Source: Lentzea albidocapillata subsp. violacea
GTDB lineage: Bacteria; Actinomycetota; Actinomycetes; Mycobacteriales; Pseudonocardiaceae
Assembly (NCBI RefSeq): GCF_900100275.1
Contig: NZ_FNET01000009.1
Coordinates: 236,744-300,743 of the forward strand
Direction of reading: 5' to 3'
DNA: 64,000 bases
The position numbers were made by a program, and so were the translations under genes. Below the pieces are notes generated by a model. It had not been told where the DNA came from. It ran no database searches and was given only the letters and a program-made list of their open reading frames with translations. This document shows, piece after piece, positions 35,592-44,911 of the stretch; the stretch's first letter is position 1, and each line of letters starts with the position of its first letter.

Positions 35592-35607
35592 AATGGTCTG
35601 GACCATT
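35592..35607. promoter_or_regulatory. DasR-type operator (dre) AATGGTCTGGACCATT before nagA
   Basis: The 16-mer matches the DasR responsive element consensus A(C/T)TGGTCTAGACCA(G/C)T except at the outer and central bases, and is itself almost perfectly palindromic. It ends 12 bp before the nagA start, where bound repressor would block expression. A DasR-like gene is encoded at 42699. Confidence 0.85.
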
Positions 35608-35619
35608 CAAGGAGGGATC

Positions 35620-36819
35620 TTGGACGCCGTTGTCGCAGCACCGCGCGCATTGCTCGGTCGCACGATCGTCGGTCCTGCCTCGGTGCGGATCAGGGACGGC
35701 CGCATCGTCGAGGTGACCACCGGTGAAGCACCACCCGGCGCGGAGGTCCTGTCCGACGGCCTGCTGACACCGGGCCTGGTCGACGTGCAGGTGAACGGCG
35801 CCGTCGGCGTCGACTTCGCCGAGGTGGACGCCGCCGGAATGCGTGCCGTGGCCGAAGCTCTGCCGTCCACCGGTGTGACCCGGTTCTTGCCCACGTTGAT
35901 CACCGCACCGGTCGACGTGGTCCTGAGGCAGGCGCGGGCGGTTCTGGCCGCCTCCGCCGCTCTGCCGGACGGAGTTGGTGCCCGCCCCCTCGGCGTGCAC
36001 CTCGAAGGCCCCTTCCTGTCGCCCAAAAGGGCAGGGGTGCACGACCCGTCGTTCATGGTCGAGCCTGGTCCTGACCAGATCTCGGCCCTGCTCGACGACG
36101 AGCTGATCCGCCGCGCCCTGCGGATGGTGACGATGGCTCCCGAACAGCCCGGTGGCCTGGAGGCGGTACGCCGTCTCGTCGAGGCCGGCGTGCTCGTCGC
36201 GGTGGGCCACTCCGACGCCACGGGTGAGCAGACCCGCGCCGCCGCCGACGCGGGTGCCCGCATGGTGACGCATCTGTTCAACGCCCAGCGTCCGCTGGGG
36301 CATCGCGAACCTGGGGTTCCCGGGGTGGCGCTGGTGGACGAGCGTTTCACGCTCGGGCTCATCGCGGACCTGGCCCACGTGGGCCCGGACGTGTGCCGCC
36401 TTGTGTTCAACGCCGCCGGGGCGCGAGTCGCACTGGTGACGGATGCCGTTGCCGCCGCAGGGATGCCGCCTGGGCGCTACCACCTCGGAGGGGCGGACGT
36501 ACTGCTCACCGAGGAAGGGGTGCCCCGGTCGCCGGAGGGCACGATCGCGGGTTCCGCGCTCACGCTCGACCGAGCGGTGCGGAACATCGTGTCCGTGGGT
36601 GTTCCGGTGGCCGACGCGCTGGCGTCGGCGACGATCGTGCCCGCCGAGGTCATCGGTGAGTCCGGTCTCGGCCGGCTCGCGCCGGGGGCCGTCGCGGACC
36701 TGGTGTGGTGGGACGACGACCTGCGGCCCAGGAAGGTCTGGGTCGACGGGCGGGTCGTGTTCGACGCCGAGGTGCCCGTGGCACCGGTCGTGGCCGGGTA
36801 CGCCACCGCAGGACAGTGA
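35620..36819 (+). CDS. nagA: N-acetylglucosamine-6-phosphate deacetylase
   Basis: This 399-residue amidohydrolase removes acetate from GlcNAc-6-phosphate. The characteristic segments are GLVDVQVNG, HLEGPFLSPKRAG, the metal-binding GHSDAT, HLFNAQRPLGHREPG, and the catalytic Asp in LVTDAVAAAG. TTG 35620 is used because AAGGAGGG lies 4-5 nt before it and directly follows the dre operator; upstream in-frame starts would place the operator inside the gene. Glucosamine-6-phosphate formed here is the substrate of the SIS deaminase encoded convergently. Confidence 0.95.
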   Translation: MDAVVAAPRALLGRTIVGPASVRIRDGRIVEVTTGEAPPGAEVLSDGLLTPGLVDVQVNGAVGVDFAEVDAAGMRAVAEALPSTGVTRFLPTLITAPVDVVLRQARAVLAASAALPDGVGARPLGVHLEGPFLSPKRAGVHDPSFMVEPGPDQISALLDDELIRRALRMVTMAPEQPGGLEAVRRLVEAGVLVAVGHSDATGEQTRAAADAGARMVTHLFNAQRPLGHREPGVPGVALVDERFTLGLIADLAHVGPDVCRLVFNAAGARVALVTDAVAAAGMPPGRYHLGGADVLLTEEGVPRSPEGTIAGSALTLDRAVRNIVSVGVPVADALASATIVPAEVIGESGLGRLAPGAVADLVWWDDDLRPRKVWVDGRVVFDAEVPVAPVVAGYATAGQ

Positions 36820-36821
36820 GC

Positions 36822-36855
36822 AAAGGCCCGCTCGGCGACAGCCGAGCGGGCCTTT
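36822..36855. terminator. Bidirectional terminator after nagA
   Basis: A 15-bp stem (AAAGGCCCGCTCGGC paired with its complement) has a 4-nt GACA loop; it starts with A-run and ends with CCTTT, so it can act on both strands. Confidence 0.9.
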
Positions 36856-36869
36856 CACCGGGCGAAGAA

Positions 36870-36900
36870 AGAGCCCGCCTGGGGGGACCAGGCGGGCTCT
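36870..36900. terminator. Second terminator hairpin before the convergent SIS gene
   Basis: A 13-bp stem (AGAGCCCGCCTGG and its complement) closes a 5-nt G-rich loop, 14 bp from the SIS gene stop. Together with the previous hairpin it separates the two convergent amino-sugar operons. Confidence 0.85.
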
Positions 36901-36914
36901 CGTCCTTGCCGGAA

Positions 36915-37958
36915 CTACCGGGTGCGCGTGACCTTGTTCAGGCCGCGCGGGCTGTCCGGGTCGCCGCCGCGTGCCAGTGCCAGGCCGTGGGCCAGGCGCT
37001 GCACGGGGAGGATCTCCAGCACCGGCGCCACTTCCTCGGCGGTCTCGGGGATGGCGATGGCGAGCGTCGCCCCCATCTTCTCCGAGGCCGAGCCGACGGC
37101 CACGACGTCGGCACCGCGCTGGTGCACCACGTCCAGGGCGTCGCGCAGCGAGTCGCCGCCCTTGCCCAGCGACGTGATGGCCAGGACCGCGGTCTCGCCG
37201 TCCACCGCGGCCACCGGACCGTGCAGCAGGTCGGCGCCGCTGTAGGCGCGGGCCGCCAGGTACGACGTCTCCGCGAGCTTGAGGGACGCCTCCAGTGCCG
37301 TGGCGTAGGAGTAACCGCGGCCCGTGGTGAGGACGCGGTCCACGAACCGGTAGCGGCGCACGGCCTCGTCGACGGTCGGCGCCGCCTGGTCGAGGGTCAC
37401 CTGGGCGAGCTCGCCCAGCGACGCCGCCGCCTCGCCGTTGCCGCCGCGAACCGCGTCGATCAGCAGGTAGAGGGCCAGCAGCGTGGCCGAGTAGGTCTTG
37501 GTGGCGGCCACCGCGTGCTCGACGCCCGCCGAGACGTCCACCGAGAGTTCGGCGGCCGCGTTCAGCGGGGAGTCCGCCGTGTTGGTCACGGCCACGGTCA
37601 GGGCGCCGCGCCTGCGGTAGGAGGCGGTGACCTCCAGGAGGTCGGGCGAGCCGCCGGACTGGGAGACCGTGACCAGCAGGACGTCGCGCAGGTCGGGCTC
37701 CGCGCCGTACAGCGTCGTCGTGGACGCGGAGACCAGGCCCGCGGGGAGCTGGAGCAGGATCTCGGTCAGGTACTTCGCGTAGATCGCGGCGTGGTCGCTG
37801 GAACCGCGAGCCGCGAAGAGCACGAAGCGCGGGGCGCGTTCGCGGATCACGGCGGCCACCTCGGCGATCGCGGACCGCGAGGCGTAGAGGTCGGAGAAGA
37901 TCGACGGCTGCGCGGCGATCTCCGCTGCCATGTGCCGGCCTGGCTGGGGCGTGGTCAT
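36915..37958 (-). CDS. SIS-domain glucosamine-6-phosphate deaminase/isomerase (NagB-II type)
   Basis: The protein has 347 residues and two SIS domains, equal to the isomerase half of GlmS without the glutaminase. Sugar-phosphate motifs are ARGSSDHA (about 50-57), SQSGGSPD and the ATKTYSATL region; the end PRGLNKVTRTR matches GlmS-type C-termini. NagB-II/GlmD enzymes convert glucosamine-6-phosphate to fructose-6-phosphate and ammonia. ATG 37958 overlaps the GH3 stop. It completes the amino-sugar route after NagA. Confidence 0.88.
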   Translation of the reverse strand: MTTPQPGRHMAAEIAAQPSIFSDLYASRSAIAEVAAVIRERAPRFVLFAARGSSDHAAIYAKYLTEILLQLPAGLVSASTTTLYGAEPDLRDVLLVTVSQSGGSPDLLEVTASYRRRGALTVAVTNTADSPLNAAAELSVDVSAGVEHAVAATKTYSATLLALYLLIDAVRGGNGEAAASLGELAQVTLDQAAPTVDEAVRRYRFVDRVLTTGRGYSYATALEASLKLAETSYLAARAYSGADLLHGPVAAVDGETAVLAITSLGKGGDSLRDALDVVHQRGADVVAVGSASEKMGATLAIAIPETAEEVAPVLEILPVQRLAHGLALARGGDPDSPRGLNKVTRTR

Positions 37959-39373
37959 GTCGTGCCTTTCAGGATCAGCTCGGCCGCGGCTCGGAGGCTC
38001 ACCCGAGAACCGCCGTGGGTGTCGACGCGGGCGACGCTGCCCAGGTCCGGACCAGGCACGCCGGTTTCGACGTGCACCACGTCCAGCTGCAGATTAGTTA
38101 AGTTTGTTACCAGTTGTCGAGCGGCGGAGTGGCGGTGGGCGTCGCGCGTGACGACCACAATCGTGCGGTCACCAGCGACTTTCGCAACTTCGCCGGCCGA
38201 GATGTCGCGTGCCGCGATCACCTCGGTGCCGGGAAGTACCTCCTTGAGGTACGGGCCCAGGCCCCACGGGACATCGCCGACCGCGATCGAGGAGTCCACC
38301 ACCAGGTCGACGACCACCGGGTCCGTACCGACACTAACCCGGCCACGTGCGGAGACAGCGCGTCGAGCGGCTGTGAGACCGATCTCGGCGTCGTGGGCGT
38401 CGACGGTGGACGGCGGGAGGCCCAGCGCCAGGGAGCGGGCGGCTGCCTGGGTCAGGCGTTCCTCGGACAGGTCGCCGGACTTCACAGCCGCGACGATCGA
38501 GTCGATCAACCACTGCAGGTCGTCGTCGTCCAGGGCCATGCCGCCCAGGCACAACGAGTCCACCCCGGCGGCCAGGGCCCGGACGGCGCCGACGGCCAGG
38601 TCGCCGCCCACGGCCTTCATGTCCAGTCCGTCGGTGATCACCGCGCCGGTGAAGCCCAGCTCGGTGCGCAGCAGGTCGATGGCGTGCTTGTTCAGCGTCA
38701 CCGGCGCCGGACCCCACTCGGGGATCACGAGGTGGCCGGTCATGATCGAGCGGACGCCCGCGTTCACGGCCGCCCGGAACGGGACGAGCTCCACGGCGCG
38801 CAGTTGTTCCTCGGTGCGGGGAAGCACCGGGAGCTGCTCGTGGGAGTCCTCAGTGGACGCTCCGTGGCCGGGGAAGTGCTTGGCGCAGGCGGCAACGCCC
38901 ACGGTCTGCAGGCCCTCCACCCACGCGGCGACGTGCCGGGCGGCGAGCATCGGGTCCGAGCCGAACGCCCGGACGCCGATGATCGGGTCGTCCAGCGTCA
39001 GCACCAGGTCGGCGGACGGCGCCAGGTTCAGCGAGATCCCGCACTTCGCCAGCCGCGCGCCGATGGACGCGGCCACCGAGCGCGTGAGGTCCAGGTCGTT
39101 CGCCGCGCCCAGGGCGTGGTTGCCCGGTACCTCGGAGCCGCGGCCCGCGTCGAGACGCGTGACGTCGCCGCCCTCCTCGTCGATGCCGATCACCACGTCC
39201 GGGCGCACCGAACGCAGTTCGGTGCACAACCTGGTCACCTGGGCGTCGTCGACGACGTTGCGCCCGAAGAGCACAACGCCGCCGAGACCGTCAGCGACCC
39301 GCCGCAGCAACCAGTCGGGGGCGGTCGTTCCGGTGAAGCCGGGAAGCAGAACGGCAGCGGCCAACTGATCCAC
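37955..39373 (-). CDS. GH3 beta-N-acetylhexosaminidase (NagZ-like)
   Basis: This 472-residue family 3 glycosidase has no signal peptide, so it acts inside the cell. The NagZ-type catalytic loop KHFPGHGASTEDSH (Asp/His acid-base pair) and the nucleophile Asp in VITDGLDMKA identify a beta-N-acetylhexosaminidase. GTG 39373 follows the permease stop by 3 nt. It likely hydrolyses imported chitobiose or related oligosaccharides to GlcNAc. The C-terminal 130 residues are less conserved. Confidence 0.92.
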   Translation of the reverse strand: MDQLAAAVLLPGFTGTTAPDWLLRRVADGLGGVVLFGRNVVDDAQVTRLCTELRSVRPDVVIGIDEEGGDVTRLDAGRGSEVPGNHALGAANDLDLTRSVAASIGARLAKCGISLNLAPSADLVLTLDDPIIGVRAFGSDPMLAARHVAAWVEGLQTVGVAACAKHFPGHGASTEDSHEQLPVLPRTEEQLRAVELVPFRAAVNAGVRSIMTGHLVIPEWGPAPVTLNKHAIDLLRTELGFTGAVITDGLDMKAVGGDLAVGAVRALAAGVDSLCLGGMALDDDDLQWLIDSIVAAVKSGDLSEERLTQAAARSLALGLPPSTVDAHDAEIGLTAARRAVSARGRVSVGTDPVVVDLVVDSSIAVGDVPWGLGPYLKEVLPGTEVIAARDISAGEVAKVAGDRTIVVVTRDAHRHSAARQLVTNLTNLQLDVVHVETGVPGPDLGSVARVDTHGGSRVSLRAAAELILKGTT

Positions 39374-39376
39374 GCG

Positions 39377-40195
39377 TCATCCCTTCACTGCACCGGCGGT
39401 GACGCCGGCGACCATCTTGCGTTGCACGATCAGGAAGAACACCAGCGCGGGCACGGTGAACAGGACGGACGCGGCCATCGCGCCACCCCAGTCCGTGCCG
39501 AACGCGGTCTCGAACCCGGACAGCCACACCGGCAGAGTTTCCTTGTCCTGGCTGCGGATCAGCACCTTGGCGAACAGGAACTCGTTCCACGCGGTGATGA
39601 ACGCGAACACCGAGGTGGCCACGAGGCCCGGTCCCAGCAGGGGCAGGGTCACTTTCTGGAACGCCTTCCAACGGCCGCAGCCGTCGACCATCGCGGCTTC
39701 CTCGAGCTCCACCGGGATGCCGTTGACGAACCCGCGCAACGTCCACGCGCAGAACGGCAGCGTCACCGCGAAGTACACGAGGATCAGCGACGAAAGGTGT
39801 TCGTAGAGCTGAAGATCCCGCATCATCAGGAACATCGGGATCAGCAACGCCTCGAACGGCGCCATCTGCGCGACCAGCATCAGCAGCACGAAGCTCTTGC
39901 GGCCGCGGAACGCGAAGCGCGACATGGCGACCGCGGCGGTGATGCCGATGACGATCGCGGCGACGACCGCGGTCAGCGTCACGATGAGGCTGTTGCCGAG
40001 CGAGGACAGGAAGCCCGGCTTCGTCCATGCCGTCACGAAGTTCGTGAACGTCACCGAGAACGGGATCAGGTCGTAGTCCGACGTGATCGTCGAACCCCTG
40101 GGCTTCAGCGCCGTCGTGATCATCCAGTACGTCGGGAAGAGGAAGAACAGCGCGAGCGCGAGACCCGCGATGTTCGCCGCGGACTTCTTGAGCAT
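39377..40195 (-). CDS. ABC sugar permease (DasC/MalG type)
   Basis: This 272-residue CUT1 permease has six helices and an EAA loop EEAAMVDGCGRWKAF near residue 190. The start shares a base with the upstream permease stop (TGATG). Genomic order (binding protein, two permeases, GH3, SIS deaminase) and the dre site support chitobiose/GlcNAc uptake. Confidence 0.92.
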   Translation of the reverse strand: MLKKSAANIAGLALALFFLFPTYWMITTALKPRGSTITSDYDLIPFSVTFTNFVTAWTKPGFLSSLGNSLIVTLTAVVAAIVIGITAAVAMSRFAFRGRKSFVLLMLVAQMAPFEALLIPMFLMMRDLQLYEHLSSLILVYFAVTLPFCAWTLRGFVNGIPVELEEAAMVDGCGRWKAFQKVTLPLLGPGLVATSVFAFITAWNEFLFAKVLIRSQDKETLPVWLSGFETAFGTDWGGAMAASVLFTVPALVFFLIVQRKMVAGVTAGAVKG

Positions 40196-41193
40196 CAGAG
40201 CTTGCCCTCCTCGGTCTGCAGCAGCTTGCGCAGGTACTGGAACGTGATCAGGCCGAGGATGACCATCATCAGCACGGAGATCGCGGCCGCGACGCCGAAG
40301 TGGCTCTTCGCGATGCCTTCCAGGTACTGCAGCACCGGCAGCGTCGTGCTCTCACCGTTGGGACCGCCCCCGCGGAACACCCAGATCTGGGCGAAGACCT
40401 TGAAGTCCCACAACGTCGACAGGAACGTCACCATCATCAGCAGCGACCGGATCTCCGGCCACGTCACCGCGCGGAACGTCTGCCAGCCCGTCGCGCCGTC
40501 GATGCCCGCTGCCTCGTAGAGGTCCCGGGGGATGCCGACGAGTCCCGCGTAGAGCGAGAAGGCGAGGAAGGGGATCGCCTGCCAGATGATCAGCAGGCCG
40601 ACCACGGACAGCGTCGACGTGCCGGAGGAGAACCACGAGTAGCCGGCGAACGAGTCGAAGCCCAGCTGCACCAGCGTCTTGTTCAAGATGCCGTAGTTCT
40701 GGTCGAACATCCACTGGTAGACCGTGGTCGACGCGAGGATCGGCATGGCCCAGGCGCAGAGCATCGCGATCTGCAGAGCGATTCGCACCCACGGCGTGAG
40801 CACGCGCATCAGCAACGCGATCCCGAGGCCCATGCCCACCGAGGCGACGACGACGGAGACGGTGAACACGACGGTGCGCAGCGAGACTTCCCAGAAGCGC
40901 TCGTCCTTCAGCACCGTCACGTAGTTCTCGAAGCCCGTCCACACGACCTCACCGCGAACGAGCTCGCCAAGGTTCAGCTGTTGGAAGCTCGTCACGAAGA
41001 CGGAGACGACCGGCCAGCCGATCAGCCAGAGGATCGCGATGAGAGCGGGAGCGAGCAGCAGGTAGGGCAGCGCCCGGTCGAAGGCGCCGCCCCGGCGGCG
41101 GCGCTTGCGCGCCCCACCCGTCACGGCAGGCGGCAGCGCCGGGGGGATGTTCCCCACCGGCGCTGCCGTTTCGGTCGTTTTGACGGCCGTCAT
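40195..41193 (-). CDS. ABC sugar permease (DasB/MalF type)
   Basis: This 332-residue partner permease has a basic N-terminal tail (ARKRRRRGG), then six helices. The EAA loop is YEAAGIDGATGWQTF. It starts 10 nt after the binding-protein stop. No ATPase gene is present, again implying the shared MsiK-type ATPase. Confidence 0.92.
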   Translation of the reverse strand: MTAVKTTETAAPVGNIPPALPPAVTGGARKRRRRGGAFDRALPYLLLAPALIAILWLIGWPVVSVFVTSFQQLNLGELVRGEVVWTGFENYVTVLKDERFWEVSLRTVVFTVSVVVASVGMGLGIALLMRVLTPWVRIALQIAMLCAWAMPILASTTVYQWMFDQNYGILNKTLVQLGFDSFAGYSWFSSGTSTLSVVGLLIIWQAIPFLAFSLYAGLVGIPRDLYEAAGIDGATGWQTFRAVTWPEIRSLLMMVTFLSTLWDFKVFAQIWVFRGGGPNGESTTLPVLQYLEGIAKSHFGVAAAISVLMMVILGLITFQYLRKLLQTEEGKL

Positions 41194-41203
41194 CTCAGCT
41201 TGG

Positions 41204-42475
41204 CTAGGCCATGGCCTTGGTGATGGCGTCGCTCGCGTCCTTCGTTGCCTGGTCCAGCGTCTTGGCGCCGGTCAGGTACGCGGTGAGAGCGTCCTTCAGC
41301 GGGTTCTGGCCCGCCTCGACGGCCGCCCACTTCGGCGTCACCGGGGTGACCTTGCCGTTGGGGGAGGAGGCCGCGAGAGCCTTGCCGACCGCGTTGGTGG
41401 CCAGCTTGGCGGTGTCCTTCGAGGTGCCGGGAACCGCGCCGCCCTCGGCGAGCATGTCCTGGTACTTCTTGGACGACAGCAGCGCCAGGTACTTCTTGGC
41501 CGCATCGGTGTTCTTGCTGGACGCCGGGATGGCGAGGTTCGAGCCGCCCAGGAACACGGGAGCGGACGAGCCGGCCTTCTTGGACGGGATCGGGAACGCC
41601 GAGGTCTTGTCCGCCAGGTCCGGCTTCGCCTTCACGGCGCCGCCGAGCTCCCACGGGAGGCCGACCATCATGCCCACGTTGCCCGTGCCGAAGACCTCCA
41701 TCTGCTGGGGCTTCGCCTCGTCGATGTCAGCCGGGACCTTCTTGGTGGCCGACGCCTCGTAGATCGCCTTGTAGGCCTCGAAGCCCGCCTTCGCCTGCGG
41801 GGTGTCGAGCGCGCCGGTCCACTTGCCGGCGTCCTGCTTGGCGATGTCGCCGCCCTCGTCCCAGATCAGCGAGAGCAGGAAGTACCAGGACTGACCCGGC
41901 AGGTACAGGGCCTGGAAGTCCGGGTTGGACGCGTTGGCGGCCTTGAGCTTGTTGATCGCGTCGATCCACTCGGCCCGCGAGGCAGGCGGCGTCGTGACGC
42001 CGGCCGCCTGGAGCAGGTCGGTGCGGTAGATGACGGTGCGGTTCGCGGCGTAGAACGGAACGCCGTACTGCTTGCCGTTGAGCGTCAGCGAGTCCTTGAG
42101 ACCACCCAGCCACTCACCGCTGTTGAACTGACCGGCGTCAGCGGTCAGGTCGGCCAGCGTGCCCTGGTCGGCGAAGCTCGCCGTCTGGGTGTTGCCGAGC
42201 TCGATGACGTCCGGCGGCGTGCTGCTCGCCAGCGCCGTGGTCAGCTTCTCCTGAATGCCGGTCCACTTCTGGACCTCGTACTTGACCTTGATGCCGTTCG
42301 CTGACTCGAACTCCTTGTTCAAGGCGTCGGTCAGGGTCGGCGCCGCTGAGCCGTCCATGAGCCACACGGTGATCTCTTTGGTCTCCGTGCCGCCACCGCT
42401 CGTGCTCGTGCCACAACCTGACACGGCCACTGCCAGCGCGGCGGCACCGACAGCGAGTCCTCTCCAGCCCTTCAC
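41204..42475 (-). CDS. Sugar-binding lipoprotein (DasA-like, chitooligosaccharide)
   Basis: This 423-residue family 1 solute-binding lipoprotein has the lipobox AVSGC. The mature part begins EITVWLMDG, as in DasA/NgcE-type binding proteins. GTG 42475 is chosen for the GAAAGGG 8 nt upstream and correct signal-peptide length; the open frame to 42535 would run into the dre operator. It is the first gene of the dre-controlled operon. Confidence 0.9.
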   Translation of the reverse strand: MKGWRGLAVGAAALAVAVSGCGTSTSGGGTETKEITVWLMDGSAAPTLTDALNKEFESANGIKVKYEVQKWTGIQEKLTTALASSTPPDVIELGNTQTASFADQGTLADLTADAGQFNSGEWLGGLKDSLTLNGKQYGVPFYAANRTVIYRTDLLQAAGVTTPPASRAEWIDAINKLKAANASNPDFQALYLPGQSWYFLLSLIWDEGGDIAKQDAGKWTGALDTPQAKAGFEAYKAIYEASATKKVPADIDEAKPQQMEVFGTGNVGMMVGLPWELGGAVKAKPDLADKTSAFPIPSKKAGSSAPVFLGGSNLAIPASSKNTDAAKKYLALLSSKKYQDMLAEGGAVPGTSKDTAKLATNAVGKALAASSPNGKVTPVTPKWAAVEAGQNPLKDALTAYLTGAKTLDQATKDASDAITKAMA

Positions 42476-42520
42476 AGTTCGCGCCCTTTCACCAAGCCCG
42501 GCACTCGGCCGGAACGTCCA

Positions 42521-42536
42521 AGTGGTGTAGACCAAT
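42521..42536. promoter_or_regulatory. DasR-type operator (dre) AGTGGTGTAGACCAAT
   Basis: The core TGGTGTAGACCA differs by one base from the dre core TGGTCTAGACCA. It lies 46 bp before the binding-protein start in the 223-bp gap divergent with the DasR-like gene, so it could control both directions. Confidence 0.82.
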
Positions 42537-42698
42537 GCGGAACAGCGTGTGCTGCGTCACCGCGTCTGTCAAGCGCGTTGCCAAGACGTTGCGAAGTCAT
42601 CGGACGAATTTCGAGGCGGATGTAGGGGGTTCGGACGCACGAATCGACACGGACAAGGCATCCTTGTGATGCGTGACATGGAGTGCGAGGAGGAGGCC

Positions 42699-43454
42699 AT
42701 GCTGGAGACGACGCCTGCATCAGGCGTGGACGCCAGGACACGGGCGCAACGCGAACCCAAGTACTGGGGTCTCAAGCGGCACCTGCTCGACCTGTTGAGG
42801 GCGTTGCCGCCCGGTTCGCCGATCCCCACGGAACGGTCGCTGGCTGCGGAGTTCGACGTCTCCAGGACGACCGTCCGCCAGGCGCTCGCCGAGCTGACGG
42901 TCGAAGGCCGGCTGCTCCGAGTGCAGGGCAAGGGCACCTTCGCGGCGGAACCGAAGGTCGCCCAGAGGTTGCAGCTGTCTTCGTACACAGAGGACATGAG
43001 AGCCCAGGGCCGCGTGCCGTCGTCGAAGCTGATCGAGGCTTCGGAGATGCCGGCGGAGGCCGAGCTCGCCCGGTACCTGGGCGTGCGTCCCGGTGCCAAG
43101 GTCCTGCGCCTGCACCGGCTGCGGCTCGCCGACAACGAGCCGATGGCCATCGAGACGACGCACCTCGCGCTGGGCCGCTTCCGCGGGCTGCGCCGGTACC
43201 TGGCGCCCGGTGCCTCGCTGTACCAGGTGCTGTCCGAGCGGTTCGGTGTCGAGATGGGACACGCCGAGGAGACGATCGAGACGGCGCTCGCCTCGCCGGA
43301 GGAGGCGGAGCTGCTCGGCGCCGACATCGGCCTGCCGATGCTGCTGCTGTCGCGGCACTCGTTCGACACGGAGGGCAATCCGATCGAGTGGGTCCGGTCG
43401 GTCTATCGAGGTGACCGCTACAAGTTCGTCGCCACGCTGAACCGGCCCTCTTGA
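42699..43454 (+). CDS. dasR: GntR/UTRA regulator, DasR-like
   Basis: This 251-residue protein has a winged helix-turn-helix of the HutC subfamily at about 20-85 ([20 protein letters not shown]) and a UTRA sensor domain to the end, with the length of Streptomyces DasR. DasR is derepressed by glucosamine-6-phosphate and binds dre sites, two of which are present in this window. ATG 42699 has AGGAGG 5 nt upstream. It is divergent from its presumed target operon, and its stop overlaps the MFS start. Confidence 0.85.
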   Translation: MLETTPASGVDARTRAQREPKYWGLKRHLLDLLRALPPGSPIPTERSLAAEFDVSRTTVRQALAELTVEGRLLRVQGKGTFAAEPKVAQRLQLSSYTEDMRAQGRVPSSKLIEASEMPAEAELARYLGVRPGAKVLRLHRLRLADNEPMAIETTHLALGRFRGLRRYLAPGASLYQVLSERFGVEMGHAEETIETALASPEEAELLGADIGLPMLLLSRHSFDTEGNPIEWVRSVYRGDRYKFVATLNRPS

Positions 43455-44911
43455 TCGCCTGGGGCACGCCACGCGCCCGCTGGGTGCTGACGACGACGAT
43501 CCTCGGCTCGGGCATGGCCATGCTCGACGGGACGATCGTCAACGTGGCGTTGCCCCGGATCGGCGCGGAGTTCTCCGCGTCGGTGACGGACCTGCAGTGG
43601 ATCCTCAACGGGTACCTGCTCGCGCTGGCCTCGCTGATCCTGATCGCCGGTTCGCTCGGCGACAGGTTCGGCCGGCGGCGGGTCTACGTGATCGGCGTGA
43701 TCTGGTTCGGCGTGGCGTCGTTGCTGTGCGGCGCCGCGTGGAGCGCGCCGGTCCTGGTGGCGGCACGTGTGCTGCAGGGTGTGGGTGCGGCGTTGCTGAC
43801 GCCCGGCGCGCTGGCGATCCTGCAGTCGTCGTTCAACCGGGAGGACCGTTCGCGCGCCATCGGCGCGTGGTCCGGACTGTCCGGTGTGGCCACGGCGGTC
43901 GGGCCGCTCGTCGGCGGGTTGCTGGTGCAGGCCTGGTCTTGGCGGCTCGCGTTCCTGGTGAACCTGCCGGTGGCCGCGCTCTGCGTGTACCTGGCGCTGA
44001 AGTTCGTGCCGGAGTCCCGCGACGAGTCGGCCGGCCACCCCAACTACCTGTCCGCGCTGGTCGGGGCCCTGGGGCTGGCTTTGTTGACTGGTGGGATCGT
44101 TGAACAATCCTACATTGTGACAATCCTCGGATTGCTCGCCATGATCGCATTCGGCCTGCTGCAGAAACGGTCCAGCGACCCGCTCGTCCCTGTAGAATTG
44201 TTCAACAATCGAACATTCCTACTTTCCAACGTTCTGACGTTCCTCGTCTACGCGGCGCTGGGCGGCGTGATGGTGCTGCTCGTGCTGCAACTCCAGATCT
44301 CGCTCGGCTACTCGCCGACGGCGTCGGGCCTGGCCAGCGTGCCGATCACGATCATCATGCTGCTGGCGTCGTCGACGTCCGGGAAGATCGCTCAGCGGCA
44401 CGGCCCGCGCCTCCAGCTGATCGTGGGGCCGATCCTCGTGGGCGTCGGAATGTTGTTGCTGCGCAACACCACACCGGGCGCGTCGTATGTCTTCGGCGTG
44501 CTGCCCGGCGTGCTGGTGTTCGGCATCGGCCTGGCGATCGTGGTGGCTCCGGTGACCGCCACGGTGCTCGCCTCCGCTCCTGATCACCACGCGGGTGTCG
44601 CGTCCGGGGTGAACAACGCCGTGGCGCGCACCGGCAGCCTGCTCGCGATGGCCGTGCTACCCGCGGCCGTGGGCCTGACGGGCGACGACTACACGAACCC
44701 GGCAGTCATGACCGCCGGGTGGGAGATGGCTCTCGTGCTGTGCGCGGTCGCGGCGATCATCGGCGGTGTGCTCGCGATCGGCGTGGACAACCGCGTGCTC
44801 GACGCGGCGCCTGAGCAGCACGACGCACCGCACCCCGGCGAGTGCCTGCACTGCGGCGTGGAGGGCCCGCCGACGCACATCCGGTCAGGTGGCGAGAAGT
44901 CGCACCAGTAG
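43451..44911 (+). CDS. MFS exporter, DHA2 (EmrB/QacA) type
   Basis: This 486-residue drug:proton antiporter-like protein has 12-14 membrane helices. The family motifs are [13 protein letters not shown] (helix 1), GDRFGRRRV (motif A) and the motif C-like GPLVGGLL. It starts at TTG 43451, overlapping the DasR-like stop. A soluble C-terminal tail carries ECLHCGVEG, a CxxC pair unusual in this family. The gene contains two copies of the GTAGGATTGTTCAACAAT-type motif (44096-44114 reverse, 44191-44210 forward). Its stop lies inside the first unit of the 30-bp repeat array. The substrate is unknown. Confidence 0.9.
   Translation: MIAWGTPRARWVLTTTILGSGMAMLDGTIVNVALPRIGAEFSASVTDLQWILNGYLLALASLILIAGSLGDRFGRRRVYVIGVIWFGVASLLCGAAWSAPVLVAARVLQGVGAALLTPGALAILQSSFNREDRSRAIGAWSGLSGVATAVGPLVGGLLVQAWSWRLAFLVNLPVAALCVYLALKFVPESRDESAGHPNYLSALVGALGLALLTGGIVEQSYIVTILGLLAMIAFGLLQKRSSDPLVPVELFNNRTFLLSNVLTFLVYAALGGVMVLLVLQLQISLGYSPTASGLASVPITIIMLLASSTSGKIAQRHGPRLQLIVGPILVGVGMLLLRNTTPGASYVFGVLPGVLVFGIGLAIVVAPVTATVLASAPDHHAGVASGVNNAVARTGSLLAMAVLPAAVGLTGDDYTNPAVMTAGWEMALVLCAVAAIIGGVLAIGVDNRVLDAAPEQHDAPHPGECLHCGVEGPPTHIRSGGEKSHQ
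44096..44114 (-). repeat. Palindromic motif copy A within the MFS gene
   Basis: GATCGTTGAACAATC followed by CTACA is the reverse-strand version of TGTAGGATTGTTCAACGATC. It lies in an unusually AT-rich stretch of an otherwise GC-rich gene. Confidence 0.6.
44191..44210 (+). repeat. Palindromic motif copy B within the MFS gene
   Basis: TGTAGAATTGTTCAACAATC contains the palindrome GAATTGTTCAACAATC with one mismatch. It encodes V-E-L-F-N-N in frame at about residues 248-253 and uses GTA and TTG codons that are rare in the neighbouring sequence. Confidence 0.65.
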
